Below are positions 24,065 to 35,654 of a DNA stretch of 64,000 nt, piece after piece. Position 1 is the stretch's first letter. Every line of letters starts with the position of its first letter. Under the pieces are notes generated by a model. It ran no database searches, had not been told where the DNA came from, and saw nothing but the letters and a program-made list of their open reading frames with translations. Origin of the DNA: Fennellomyces sp. T-0311 (Eukaryota > Mucoromycota > Mucoromycetes > Mucorales > Lichtheimiaceae). The stretch covers positions 558,001-622,000 of the forward strand of contig JALLLT010000002.1 in assembly GCA_025266875.1 (NCBI GenBank), written 5' to 3'. The position numbers were made by a program, and so were the translations under genes.

Positions 24065-25307
24065 ATGTCGGAGGGCTACTGGGGCCCCATCACAAGTTCT
24101 GTTGATTGGTAACGATGAGTAATCTCGGAATCATCGAACGGACAAATAATGAAGAGAACGTCGCCATGACGATTTAGGTGTGAGAGCAACTATACTCACT
24201 CGTACTATGTGGCCGAATTCTGGAATACGGTTTCGGTAAGGCCTTTGTGAGAAAATAAGACGCCAAAAAAATTAAGCACTGGATTAGAGTTTGGCGATGG
24301 TGTTTCTGGGCGCGTTGGGGGTGCTTCTGCACCACCGTAGCCTCGGGTGGCGCTTGTCATCGAGCTATCTTTTGATTGTCGTCGTCGGGATCGGCAGGTA
24401 AGGGTGGAGAGAAAGAGCAGAAGGATGCATTAACCTGACAAAACCTAGTGTGCTTTTCCATGCAACATTGCAGTTTGAACATCAAATGTGGGACGAGGTA
24501 TTATTATTATCTTTACAGAAAAGAAAGCTTGGCTCTCTGATTGGAAACAAACTCAGGTCCCCATGGTGTGGACGGCATGTTATCTGTGCTATGTGCTATT
24601 GGACGAGCATGGCTATCGCGGGCCACATTATGCGATAGGAATGGCGGCGTACTGTGCCTTTGCGACCTACGTGACCAGTCAGTCCAAAGGCTCGACCCAA
24701 TTCTTCATGTTTCAATCATCGCAAGTTCAGCTGGCCGTGTCCCCCCAATTATATTTTTTACTCATTATACAAAACAGGTTTGGGTGCGTCATGTGGAGCT
24801 GTCTGTGGTTTGTATGGAAAATGTACCGGGCCACTCAAAATCAGGAGATTGTCCGGCTCTTCCACCGAGGCTCGTTGTTTCTGGTACTTGCGCTGGCGGT
24901 CTGGCTATTTGACAAGAACATGTGCTACGTCTATCGAGAGTACAACCTGTTCAACCCTCAGCTGCATGCATGGTAAGGAGCAAACGTACCAGTTTCTCAG
25001 GGACCAGTAGGGAGAGGGGTGTACATAGAGGCAACAAGCGTAGAGGGAAATGGTGTCATTATATATATAGCAAGCTCACTATCCCCCCCTCGTTTGTTAG
25101 GTGGCACGTTTTGGTAATGTGTCTATAAGGGTTTTAGGCAATGCACCGCATCGATAAGCGACTGAACAAAATCAATTATAGATGTGCGCTAGCTTGCATT
25201 ACTTTTACGTAGCATGCGGTCACGAAACGGTGTTAGACCAGAAGCCTAAGATTGCCTACTTTGCGCACCTGATACCGTATGTGCAGACGAAGGATAAGGA
25301 GAATTAA
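24065..25307 (+). CDS. Alkaline ceramidase (ACER/Ypc1 family)
   Basis: Integral membrane hydrolase of the ER or Golgi that splits (phyto/dihydro)ceramide into sphingoid base and fatty acid. Eight exons (24065-24108, 24178-24235, 24288-24397, 24449-24497, 24557-24708, 24778-24972, 25101-25113, 25182-25307) give about 248 residues. Family signatures are MSEGYWGPITSSVDWCESNY, SYYVAEFWNTVS, LFHATLQFEHQMWDEVPM and LHAWWHVL. The zinc and catalytic residues of the CREST superfamily appear kept: Glu in WCE, Ser/His/Asp around SVLFHAT..MWDE, and the HxxxH pair in HAWWH. Several hydrophobic segments match the seven-helix plan. Exon 7 has only 13 bases. The donor of the fifth intron (GTTTCA at 24709) is weak but gives the only good frame. 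Confidence 0.88.
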
Positions 25308-25891
25308 GGTTGGGGTGGTTACCCGGCAGCACGGAAAGGACGCTCTTTTTGGACCTAGTCTACTAGAACAGGTTTCTACTATTAAAGCTTATCTTTTGCT
25401 GATCGTTTCTACAAACAGATCGAACTGGAAGTAGCACCTGCAGCGTGGTTAGGGGCACGGCGCCCGCTTTTTTTTTCGGACGTTTGTAAAGAACTGCGCG
25501 GGTTGAGCGGAAAGCGATAGAACAATTTTTGCTGGTTGATTGATGAATTCAGAAATGTTGTTGGGCGTAACGTGACACACTTATTCTTTAAGGCAGGAGG
25601 AAATTGGGGGGTCGGGACCAATCAGGCATTCATCGAAAAGCGGGCTGCTTCTCACTCGTGACGAAAATGAAAACATGGGCATTTTTCTCGATATAGAAAA
25701 GTCGGTCTTGGATCCTTATAGCCAATTCCCATCGTTGGCCATTGCATGAAAGTGCGTTTTTTTGTGCTAAACTTTAATATTCCCACTCTCTTTCCGTTTT
25801 ATATAAAAGCCTTACTTTTTTTCATTTCGTAAACTTTTCTGGGTTCTCTTCCTCTTTTACGGCAATTTTTTTTCTTGCATTACTTTTATAC
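25308..25891 (+). promoter_or_regulatory. Promoter region of the WOPR gene
   Basis: This 584-base gap precedes the WOPR start. A TATA box (TATATAAAAG) sits at about 25799-25809, roughly 85 bases before the ATG, followed by a pyrimidine-rich leader (TTTTCTTCCTC and similar) typical of fungal start regions. No specific factor site was identified. Confidence 0.55.
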
Positions 25892-26674
25892 ATGGAAACC
25901 TACATCGGTCACATCAAGACACCACAGGATGCGCTTATTATCTTCGAGGCCTGTCGAAGGGGCCAGCTAAGCCGTGTGCAGCGGCGACTGTCATCCAAGG
26001 AACGCTCCAAGATCGAGTCGGGCTCGGTCTTTGCGTGGGATGAACGTGAGGCCGGCATGCGACGCTGGACGGATGGCCGTACCTGGTCGCCCAGTCGCGT
26101 ACTCGGCAGCTTCTTGACCTACCGCGAGCTGGACACCAAGCGGCGCCCCCGGAGGAACAAAACAACGCCCATATACTCCTACAAGACCGACGGCCTGATA
26201 AAGCAGAGCTTCTCTATCTGCACGGCCTCAAATCAAAAGCTGCACTTGATCTCCTACTATACCAAAGCGGACGTGATTGCCGGGCGCCTTTGCTTGCCCT
26301 CGGCCGATCCCTTCCTGAGTTCTATTGCCGTTCCCAAGGGCCTTTATCCTGAACTTAACCCTCTCGAGACCAGTGGTGGCCATTCCGCCACAATTCATAG
26401 CATGATGAACAAACATTCTCCACCGCCATCGCTTTCTGCATCACCCATTTCGTCCGACGAAGACAGTCCGATCGAGTGCCCGCCATCGCCCATTCTCTAC
26501 TATACCCCCCGTCCGTCCACACTACCACTGCAACCGCAACAACGGCCAGACTGCACTACAGCATCGACAATTCTCCCATCGCCTCCTCTGCTGCCTCTCC
26601 TTCACATCAACTCGTCTACATCTTCTGAAGACGCGCGCCAGCTGAAGGCTCTCGAATGTCAGTTGCGTCTCTAG
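25892..26674 (+). CDS. WOPR-domain transcription factor (Gti1/Pac2/Ryp1/Wor1 family)
   Basis: A single-exon gene of 260 residues. The two halves of the WOPR DNA-binding fold are plain: WOPRa at about 2-80 (ETYIGHIKTPQDALIIFEAC, SGSVFAWDEREAGMRRWTDG, RTWSPSRVLGSFLTYREL) and WOPRb at about 95-155 (YSYKTDGLIKQSFSI, LHLISYYTKADVIAGRL, PSADPFLSSIAVPKGLYPEL). The rest is a Pro/Ser-rich tail. Members act as master switches of morphology: white-opaque in Candida (Wor1), yeast phase in Histoplasma (Ryp1), gluconate uptake and mating in fission yeast (Gti1, Pac2). What this one controls cannot be read from the sequence. In Histoplasma, Ryp1 works with the velvet proteins Ryp2 and Ryp3, and a velvet gene lies 18 kb away here. 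Confidence 0.93.
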   Translation: METYIGHIKTPQDALIIFEACRRGQLSRVQRRLSSKERSKIESGSVFAWDEREAGMRRWTDGRTWSPSRVLGSFLTYRELDTKRRPRRNKTTPIYSYKTDGLIKQSFSICTASNQKLHLISYYTKADVIAGRLCLPSADPFLSSIAVPKGLYPELNPLETSGGHSATIHSMMNKHSPPPSLSASPISSDEDSPIECPPSPILYYTPRPSTLPLQPQQRPDCTTASTILPSPPLLPLLHINSSTSSEDARQLKALECQLRL

Positions 26675-28701
26675 GAGACCGCCCATTCTTAGCAACATTA
26701 CCGATTTGTACAGACCAAAAAAAATTTCTACATATCTATGCAATTTCCTTTTCTTTTTCTCTTCTCTCGTTATTCTTTCATTCTAATCTTCATTCCTTAA
26801 TGTCTCTGGGAACATACGGTGGTGCCTCCCGTCCTTATTTTCAATGCATGCATGGCAACACAAACACACAAACAGCAGCCTCCCCAACCCTTCTCTACTC
26901 CTAAAAAAATCTTTTTATGCCTGCAATACAGCGGTTTGCGTGAAATGTATAAACTTAAAAAATAAACATAATTATGAAAGTGGGCCCGAGTCAATGACGA
27001 ATGGTAACCGATCGTAGGGTATTTGTTTCCCGATATGGGAAGATCGAAAGTTTAGGCTGCGCCAGTGCCGCGGCGATCCTCAGAACTTGCTTAGTTATAC
27101 GTCATTTTCTGAATAACAATGTCCAAGCTTGTTCTAGATCTTCTAAGCCCCCCAAAACGCCATTGAAATGACATCATATATACTGTCTATAAAACGCTTA
27201 GGTATCTCGATCAACCCTGGGCAGAGGAGTACATCTAGTCGGCAGAAAACCAAAGCATTCTTTGGCCTTGTAATGCAAGCACAAGGAACTCAGTACGTAT
27301 CTCGAAACAAACTGGTAGCTATTACTATTTCCAGCCTAGTATACTAGACAAGCAGCTTAGTGTAGCCTATCATGGCATCATTGAAAACTGTTTTGTACTT
27401 TCTCAGGTGTCCTTGACCCCCAGTATAATTTACTTGGGAAACCTTGTTCAAATCGGGTAAAGCTGAGATAGTGCGTTACAGTATCAACGGGGCAAGCATG
27501 ATGCTCCATACTTCTCTATAGCTCTATGTAAAGTAGACTTGCTGCACGTGTATACTTAAGAGGAGGTAGCGAATCGCGATTGCTGCCACTTTATCCAAAA
27601 AAAGGCGCACCCCGTTCTCCCCCAACCTTCGTTAAAAAGAACCTGCGATTAGAGAATCCTATCATTCCTTGTGAGGGGCAATCTGACTCTATGCCCTAAC
27701 TATCTCAATATTTGTGGCGTAACGCATCAGATAATGACAAAACAATATTGTTACCATAACGAATATGTATTATGGAAGGTTTGAGCTGCTTCATTTACTG
27801 AAAGTTAGTTCATTCATCCACAGACGTACCGCTCCGCTTTCTGCATAACAGAAAGTAGCTCCCGCAGTCTGCAAAAATACAAAACTATCCGGCATAGATA
27901 ATGTCCTTTAGGAGCGAGAAATGATATCCTGCCGATTACACGACCACTTGTATCAGTTGCAGGAAAGCATCCTCTGTAGACAGTGTGTCGGCGTAACACT
28001 GATATTACGTATTGTGAAACGATCGCCCCTTTCACTTTCCCAGCTATTAGGTACATGCTCCGCTGTGAGTGTCGACAAAACGGAGAAGCTTCTTGTTCTC
28101 TGTAACGCAGATTTAAGAAGAGGTAATACACACGACCAGTCGGATAAAAAAAACTGAGGCAGCGCGCGCATAAAGGTGGCTCTTCTCAGTAGAACCTTTT
28201 CATTAGATTATGTAATTCTTAAGTGGTGGGGACAAAGTTGATGATCATAAAAGTCGTTGCAGTCGCCCGATACCCTGGTATGGACGGCTCAGTTTAGAAC
28301 TAGGGGAATTCACGCAGAATTGATTGTCACGCATATGTGCTACTGTAACAACCTTAAAAGCACTATTGTCCCTCAATGTAAATTAAAACACTCCTCAATT
28401 ATTTGCCCGGGACCCCCCGTCCCCAACCATTATTAGTGCAACAGGTCATGAACAGATAGATTGGAAACGCAACCTTGGAGTTTAAAAAGCTATGTTGAAC
28501 AATTAGATGGGTCAACTGATAGTGACCAGTTGTGTACCACTTGACTACCTCAGCCATTACAGACGAATATTGCTGCTCCAATTAACTTTCTTTGTGGAAA
28601 AAATGCATTGTATTATGGCGACAAAGTTTATGAATATGGTACAAGAGTCGAAATCAAGGGGTTTGATTGAGGGATAAGAGAGGGTGAACGGATAAAATGA
28701 T
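26675..28701. other. Spacer of about 2 kb without a called gene
   Basis: 3' flank of the WOPR gene (T-rich tracts at about 26740-26800) and of the PEPCK gene (convergent). Overlapping frames on both strands at 27814-28157 show no recognisable similarity. No RNA gene or repeat seen. Confidence 0.45.
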
Positions 28702-30534
28702 TTACAGCTTGGGACCAGCAGCCAAAGTCTCAGGAGCAGCCTCATCCTCATAGGTCTTGAAGTTCTCAGTGAACATGGTAGCGACCTTGTGCAGGGACTC
28801 GGTGAATTCTTGTGGGGTGCTCATCCAGACCTTGCGGGGGTCGAGCATCTCATCAGGAACGTTGGACACCTTCTTGGGGACCTTGAGGTTGAAAACGTCG
28901 TAGTTCTCGAACTCGGCCTGGGCGAGCTCACCACTGTGGATGGCATCAAGAATGGCGCGAGTGTACTTCAAGGGGCAGCGCTTGGCAACGCCAGCCTTGC
29001 CACCGATCCAGCCAGTGTTGATCAACCAGGCATCAGCCTTGTGGGTAGACATCTTGTCAGCCAACATGGAAGCATAGCGTTGAGGATGCAAGACCAGGAA
29101 GGGAGCTCCGAAGCAGGCAGAGAAGGTGGCCTGGGGTTCGACAATGCCGTCTTCAGTGCCAGGAACCTTGGTGGTGTAACCTGAGATGAAGTGGTACATG
29201 GCCTGTTCAGCGGTAAGCTTGGAGACGGGGGGCAAGACACCAAAGGCGTCGCAAGTCAACAAGATAATGTTCTTGGGATGTCCACCCATGCAAGGGATCT
29301 TGGCGTTGGGAATGTGATCTATCAAAGGGCATAAGTATACACATGTTCCTGTGCCCTCCCCCCAAATTAAACTTACAGATAGGATAAGAAGCACGAGTGT
29401 TCTCCGTCAAGAAGTCATCGGAGTAGTCAACAACGCGGGACTCTTCATCCAAGACAACATTTTCTAGAATAGAACCGAACTTGATGGCGTTGAAAATATC
29501 GGGCTCCTTCTCGGCAGACAAGTCAATGCACTTGGCGTAGCAGCCACCTTCAATGTTGAAGACACCAGAGTCGGACCAGCAGTGCTCATCGTCACCAATC
29601 AGAGCACGCTTGGGATCAGCAGAAAGGGTGGTCTTGCCAGTACCGGACAAACCAAAGAAGAGCGAGACATCACCGTCAGGGCCTTCGTTGGCAGATGAAT
29701 GAAGAGACAAGACACCAGCCTTGGGCATCAAGCTGTAATAGAGTGTATGGAGGTTAGTTACGAGTTGACAGCCATCAAAGAGATACGTACTAGTGCATCA
29801 CAGTGAAGATACCCTTCTTCATTTCACCAGCATACTCGGTACCGAGGATAACCATCTCGTTGCGCTTGAAGTTGACGGAGACGGAGGTGGTGGAGGTCAT
29901 ACCAGTGGTGTAACGGTTAGCAGGGAATTCACCAGCATTGAAGATGGTGAAGTCGGGAGTGCCAAAGTTCTCGAGCTCTTCCTCAGTGGGACGGATCAAC
30001 ATGTTGCGCATGAACAACAAGTGGTAAGCACGCGAGGCGACGACACGGATCTTCTTGCGGTACTTGGGATCCCAACCGGCGAAACCGTCAAAGACATAGA
30101 GGCGAGGGCGGGTGTTGAGGTAGTCAATGGCACGCTCACGGTTGATCAAGAAAACTTTTTCTTCGAGAGGGGTGTTGACAGGGCCCCACCAGATATCCTT
30201 GTCAGAGGAATCTTCGCGAACAATACGCTTGTCCTTGGGCGAGCGGCCCATCTTCTTGCCGGAGTAAGCGCACAAAGCACCGTTAGAGGAGATCACAGTG
30301 CCTTGCTCGTAGGTCAAGGCTTCTTCGTAAAGAACGGCGACGGAGGGGTTGCGCTTGATGGTAACCTATTTCGTTGTGTGGTCAGATCAAATGTTGCTAG
30401 GTCACACATGTGGCCACCAGTTATACCTTGTCGTAGTCAATGCCGGCGTATTCGTGCAATTCCTCTTCCACCTTGGTGTGGGAGGTGTTGCTAGCGGGAC
30501 GGCCAAAGGGAGATCCGGGTCTGGAGCCAACCAT
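28702..30534 (-). CDS. PCK1: Phosphoenolpyruvate carboxykinase (ATP)
   Basis: Cytosolic first committed enzyme of gluconeogenesis: oxaloacetate + ATP gives PEP + CO2 + ADP. Four exons (30534-30427, 30365-29791, 29732-29377, 29318-28702) give about 551 residues, the usual fungal length. Key motifs: [39 protein letters not shown], the kinase-1 P-loop [89 protein letters not shown], and [20 protein letters not shown]. All catalytic elements (P-loop, metal-binding Lys/His/Asp set, R-x-P) look intact. Codon use is strongly biased, fitting high expression. A TATA-like AATATAAAGG lies about 60 bases before the start at 30588-30600. Confidence 0.97.
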
Positions 30535-30831
30535 GATTGATGATTAGAAAAGAGTAAAGAAGCTTATTCCGAGGGGTTTGTCGCGACCCTTTATATTAAA
30601 AAAATCTTCTTTGTCAGAGCTCGTGAATTTGGCTTCGGAATTCCAATCCTTCCCCGGACAAAGTCGGCAAATGCCGGAAAGCTTTTACCGCTCCCGACAA
30701 AGTGGCTGGCCCATGTGAACAGGGAGCACCGGAACACAAGGTTTCATTTGCATGACGAAATGAAACCGCCGTCCTAAAGTTTTCTCTCTTGAAATGGAAC
30801 CGACTAGTGTGGCTCTTTGATTCTGAATACG
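30535..30831. promoter_or_regulatory. PCK1: Bidirectional promoter between PCK1 and the BAG-like gene
   Basis: The 297 bases separate two divergent start codons. On the PCK1 side there is a TATA-like element at 30588-30600 (minus strand AATATAAAGG). The centre has several short GC-rich blocks with Cys6-factor-like CCG/CGG spacing (for example CCCCGG near 30652 and CCGGAAAGC near 30673). I infer that PCK1 regulation must be set here, but no site can be assigned firmly. Confidence 0.45.
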
Positions 30832-32400
30832 ATGATCGGCTATTGTACGTTGGACGACTACCTGCAGCTGCAACTGCTCTTGCAACACGAACAACAGCGT
30901 CGCGAACGAGCCATCCAGCACCATTTGCAGCACCATGGAGCGCTCCGACATCGAAATGCACAACAATATCGGCTTGCACGCGCCATGCATAATCTGAAGG
31001 CGTTGAAGGAGAATTACCGCCGAGCCCGCGCGTATCAAATCCAAAAATACATGGAATACTATCGAAATCAGGCTTTGGCCGCAGCAGTGGAGGATGCCTT
31101 TTTCCGCCCCAGCCTGGCATTAGCCATCGAGCGGCGCCGCGCAGACACCATCAGGCAGCAGAGAGAGCAGGCCAGGGGGGCTGAAGAGGACGTTCATGCG
31201 AAGCAGCTGTCCAACTTGCTCCGACTGCTTTTTGACCATCAGTTTGACCAGGAAGTGAAACAACAAGAATATCAAGAGGAACGCTCTGAAGCTAATGACG
31301 ATGACCAAGAGGCTGAAGATCTGTGGCATTACATTACGAATCTCCAGCAGCAGGATCGGGAATCAGAGGAGGAAGAGGAGGAGCCTGAGTATGAAGAAAT
31401 TGACAGACCCTTCGAACAAAGCCCAGTCAAAGAGCATATCCCAGCACCAATCGAACCAGATATTCAAGAAGCCATGCAAGAAAGCCCAATCCGACACTTG
31501 GCTCAGGAGCCCGTGCTATCAGATCAACCAGTTTCTTTTGACAACCGCAGCCATGGCAATCACAACGATGAAGTGCACGATGCAGTCAATAAGGTGTTGC
31601 ACAGGCGAACGGCACAGGCCAAGGAGCCGGAAGCCGTCAACGTGATCGACAACCGTGCGGGTGTACCCGAATCTCCATATATGGAAGACATCAATCCACA
31701 TGAATATGATAATGACGCTCAAGATGATCCTCCGCTCGACAGCTCCGTACTCAATCTCAAGGACTTGCTGAACGAGCTCGTCTCCGATAGCTCCGACTGT
31801 CCTTCCCCCGCGCCAGATGAAAAGCCCGAAGACGATACGCTCTTCGCTCCCAAACATGTCGTCACTGCCGCTGAGCCAACCCCGCAACAGGAGCATGCGC
31901 CTGTTCAAAACCAAGATGACGACGAGGAGGACTTTGTTCACAAGATTGCGGAGCAGCAAAAGCAGAACTTTCCACCCGCGGATCCGGCGAAGTACGAGCA
32001 ACTGCAGGAGATTGACCGTCAGCTCGAGGACATTCGAGCTAATCGTCAGGCCAAAGTTCTCAGCACCCCGCTCCACTTTCAAAACAAAGCGGGATCGCTC
32101 CAATTGACCGCCACAACCCCGCAAAACCGCGAATTTCTCGGCTGCGAGGATGAGATCATGAGGAATATGCTCAAATTGGATACAATCGACTCTAATGGAG
32201 ATGAAGGCATTCGCAGCGAGCGAAAGGCGCTTGTCAAGAAGGCGGAATCCCTCCTCGAACAGTTGGATGAACATAAACAACAAGAGTGGGAACGTGTCAG
32301 AAAGCCCAAGGCGGCCCACCATCACAAAAAGAAAAAAAATCGACGACCACGCCATCATCAACAACATCACAATAAAGCCGGCGGAATTCTTGTTGGATGA
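30832..32400 (+). CDS. BAG-like domain protein (putative Hsp70 co-chaperone)
   Basis: A single exon; the first in-frame ATG gives about 522 residues. The N-terminal third is rich in Gln, His and Arg helices (LQLQLLLQHEQQRRERAIQH), with a hydrophobic-aromatic stretch NYRRARAYQIQKYMEYYRNQ. The middle is acidic and disordered. The C-terminal region from about residue 395 reads KYEQLQEIDRQLEDIRANRQ, LTATTPQNREFLGCEDEIMR, NMLKLDTIDSNGDEGIRSER, KALVKKAESLLEQLDEHKQQ and ends in a Lys/His-rich tail. The LKLD.I...GD..IR..RK.LVK pattern is the third-helix signature of BAG domains, which bind the Hsp70 ATPase domain. The gene is divergent from PCK1 and shares its promoter. The domain call is from pattern recognition; the overall protein is otherwise unfamiliar. 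Confidence 0.6.
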   Translation: MIGYCTLDDYLQLQLLLQHEQQRRERAIQHHLQHHGALRHRNAQQYRLARAMHNLKALKENYRRARAYQIQKYMEYYRNQALAAAVEDAFFRPSLALAIERRRADTIRQQREQARGAEEDVHAKQLSNLLRLLFDHQFDQEVKQQEYQEERSEANDDDQEAEDLWHYITNLQQQDRESEEEEEEPEYEEIDRPFEQSPVKEHIPAPIEPDIQEAMQESPIRHLAQEPVLSDQPVSFDNRSHGNHNDEVHDAVNKVLHRRTAQAKEPEAVNVIDNRAGVPESPYMEDINPHEYDNDAQDDPPLDSSVLNLKDLLNELVSDSSDCPSPAPDEKPEDDTLFAPKHVVTAAEPTPQQEHAPVQNQDDDEEDFVHKIAEQQKQNFPPADPAKYEQLQEIDRQLEDIRANRQAKVLSTPLHFQNKAGSLQLTATTPQNREFLGCEDEIMRNMLKLDTIDSNGDEGIRSERKALVKKAESLLEQLDEHKQQEWERVRKPKAAHHHKKKKNRRPRHHQQHHNKAGGILVG

Positions 32401-34564
32401 AGCGGAAATTGACCCCATTGGCCTGACTCATTTCTCTTTGATAGTTCTATGCGATAGGACAAAAAACCTTGTATATAATATTGTAAATTACTGTGATATT
32501 CTTTGATTTTGAATAAAAGAGGCCTTTGCGTGTTGCAGATTTTTTGACCTCAGGATCTTCTTGTGCCGTGTGCTCTCGGATGATTACGGTGTTGGTGGTA
32601 TCATTGGCCTTGTGTTCCTTTCCTATATAAAAAGGTATATAATATTGCGCCGTATAACATGCACTTACCCCTTATCTAACAATATCTTGGCTTTTCGTGC
32701 TGCTTGGTATCAGCACGTGAACGGAAATCGCCGTAGCCATCATCGGATTCACCTTGCATATATAACACATTTAGGGGTTTTTTCTTTATTTTCGTACTGA
32801 TCATAAACGATAGTCTTTACTAGGAAGCCATCCGCAATACTTTCACGAAAAGAAACCGGCTTCTTTCCTGACTGTTCGTTAGGCGCATTATATGTCAGGT
32901 GTATTTCTAGTATATGGTCGCATGCATCCGAATAATCTCCTACATATTGAACGCACGGAAGTCCAAAAATATCAACCAGGTGTGGATAGTAGATTTTGGA
33001 TTAAATATTTTGATCATAGCGATATCAGATAATTGTATACACCCATCCAAGAGCTTGACTTGTGTAACGATATCGCTTATCATTAAAAGTATAAAGTTGG
33101 ACCCTGAGGCACAGTACCAAAAGTGCCACACAACACAATTCAAGGTACCTTCAGCTGTGGAAGCAGAGTGGCATAATCTTTATCCGGAAAACCGGGTCCC
33201 CCAATATGGCATTTCGCCTTACGTTACGCTTTCTTTTTTTTTACAAAGTCAGCAACACTTTTGGATGATATAGAAAGTTAACCTCGTACCTTCCAGAATC
33301 GTAATACAAGCCGTCCCCCAATTCGTCACCAAGAGGTCCCGGCTGCTGCTCATGAGATTTTTAATACACCTCAGACGGATGCTTAGCAAGCCGAAAATCA
33401 GTCCTCCAAGAGTGATTTTTTTTTAAAAATGCATCATGAGGCAGATGATATCACATCAGTTGTCAAAGAATACGATTCATTCTGGAAGTATGAGTGCCGC
33501 AATCACGAACTAGTATGCAGTCATTCGAAGAGTATTACATATTGGGTTGCTTCTGCTGCTGCTGCAGCTTCAACACCGCAAAAGCAATAGCAAAACAGTA
33601 TGTAGGATTGAGAAATAAATAAAAAAAAAGTATAGAAGTACGAGAAATCTAAAGAGCCAGGTAGAAACGCAATTGATAGCGGAAGTGTCTTTTGCCATAT
33701 TTTATAGGCAGATGCACGCTTGGGTCACTCCGAGCTGATGGATAGTCAACATTGGCTATGTGTTCTTGTACTTGGCAGTTATATGAGAACCGATCCAGTA
33801 TCTATATAGCGGGGAAGAATTCGAGTTAAGGCTGCTAACCAGTTTGGACAACTTGCCCATCTGATATCACCTCTACTCGTTCAATTTACCAGTGAGTTAA
33901 ATAGCAACTATGGCTATGTTGTGATTACCCGGATATGTACAGCAAGCCATACGAAATAACATACGTAGTAGCGAGCACAACAACGGGAAAGAATAGTATA
34001 AGGGCAGGAGTACAGAGAACAATAGCAATATATATACCGACGTACATCTATAAAACTTCAAAACTTTAGGATTACTTGTAATATGTAACTTGGTGTACGT
34101 TTAATAAACAGTCGGAAGTAACTATTAATGTGAAATAAAAACGCTTTAAAACTCTTATATACGAGCAATACCAAATCAGCAGTCTTATAAGAATGCATCA
34201 GTGGCTGGATAGTTAAAGTAAACTTCATAGACGTAGCTATTTTTGGGAAATCTTGGAAGGTAGTAAAGGCAGAATAGGGTGAAGAACGTCACGTTGAAAA
34301 GCTATATAGTCGCTCTTATTGTATTACGTTTAAATAGCACCGGTTATCTACCGAATTTCCACGCACTCATGTAAAAAGTACTAGTCTTTACTAGAATTTA
34401 TCGGAGGCAAATAATCTTAAACGATACGTCATTCATTCCAAAGGCTTGCAGCAAATATGTGGTTGAAGGCGGGTTTATAAGATGAATAAGAGAAAAATGT
34501 TCTGGAATCTATTGCAGGAACATAGGTACTAGCAGCAGAGATGCTTAACGTACAGTAGCTTCAA
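32401..34564. other. AT-rich spacer of about 2.2 kb
   Basis: Holds the 3' flank of the BAG-like gene and the 3' flank of the bZIP gene. A plus-strand frame of 119 codons at 32914-33273 has no known similarity. A short CTG repeat occurs at about 33551-33563. Nothing else supportable. Confidence 0.45.
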
Positions 34565-35171
34565 TTATTCTGTGCCAGGACCTTTTGATTTCTGAATCAC
34601 ATCGTTCACTAAGGACATTTTGATATATTCCTTTACAGCTTGACAATTGCAGCTATGTAAAGAAATATGTAAGAACACATGATATTTATAAAGACTTTTT
34701 TAATTAGGGATAAGTACCCGTCATGAACAAGCAATTGATTCTTTAAAGAATATATTTCTTCTCGTAGGCCTGCAACCATTTCTTGAAGCAGCTCGTTACG
34801 TTGTTTTGATTGTTCGTGCTGTCGGGTTAATTCCTCTACCCATAATTTCTTGCGCTGACGACAACGAGCAGCTTTTAATTTATTAATACAATCCAACACT
34901 GGGCATTATGTGTTTCTGAGATAATAAGCTTACCTGCACGACGGTTTTTCTCTAGAGTACGCGATCGGCGGTCGGTTGTACAATCATTACTACTAGAAGT
35001 GCTTGGTTCATTTTCAAAATGGGAAGGTTGTATTGCTGTATGACGAGAAGATAACCCACTATCACAACTGAGAGTATTCTGAGCGGTGAGTAATGGAAAC
35101 CCTTGGTTAGCGTCATAATTATGCTTTTGATGCTTCTCGTATTCAATAATATCGTAGTCATGATAGTTCAT
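34565..35171 (-). CDS. bZIP transcription factor, ATF/CREB type
   Basis: Three exons (35171-34934, 34871-34718, 34652-34565) give about 159 residues. The basic region reads TLEKNRRAAARCRQRKKLW (about 72-90), where N-x-x-A-A-x-x-C-R is the ATF/CREB-type DNA contact pattern, and it is split by the first intron. The zipper follows (EELTRQHEQSKQRNELLQEM, REEIYSLKNQLLVHDGCNC). The Cys-x-Cys just after the zipper, followed by QAVKEYIKMSL, is typical of the Atf1/ATF2 branch. The N-terminal half is Ser/Thr-rich with no phosphorylation cluster I can name. It is short for the family: yeast and Aspergillus Atf-type factors are usually larger. It may act as a partner subunit, as small Pcr1-type proteins do in fission yeast; that is inference. 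Confidence 0.88.
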
Positions 35172-35654
35172 TGCGAAGTAAGTTGGAGAAAGAGAAGGAT
35201 ACTACATGGATTGTTCCTCCGCCTCGATTGAACTACGTGGGACGTCCGGCAATTGAAATACTTCCATATGTAACTAGTTACAGAATTTTGGGTTCTATTT
35301 CGATTAACTCTTCGCTCTTACCATTTTCGTAAAATTTCTAGCATATAGACAGATCACATTTGAATATAAAACCCCGAACGCCTCATAATACCAGCTTTAC
35401 GAATTACAACGGCTAAGAACCATGATTTGCGTATACGAAACAAGAGCGCCATGAGATTTTCTGCTCTATAACGTGCAGTATCGCACTTGGAAGACCATGC
35501 TAAGCAATGTGGTGGACTTATTTAAAAAATGAACAAAGCAAGGATCTAGTTGATCAATTAGCAGTGCACACAATAATGATGATGATGAAAGTGAATAAAT
35601 ACGTACCTGCGTAGTCCCAGAACAGGCTACAAAACAAGGTACCCAACGCCATCA

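Noticed and set aside
27814..28157. Overlapping frames of 105 (minus) and 78 (plus) codons.
   Set aside because: Neither resembles a known family and neither has splice partners; probably chance.
29793..30494. 233-codon plus-strand frame opposite PCK1.
   Set aside because: Antisense shadow of a highly biased coding sequence.
31519..32418. 299-codon minus-strand frame opposite the BAG-like gene, with hydrophobic content.
   Set aside because: Antisense of an acidic, low-complexity coding region; the hydrophobic stretches arise from complementing Glu/Asp/Gln codons.
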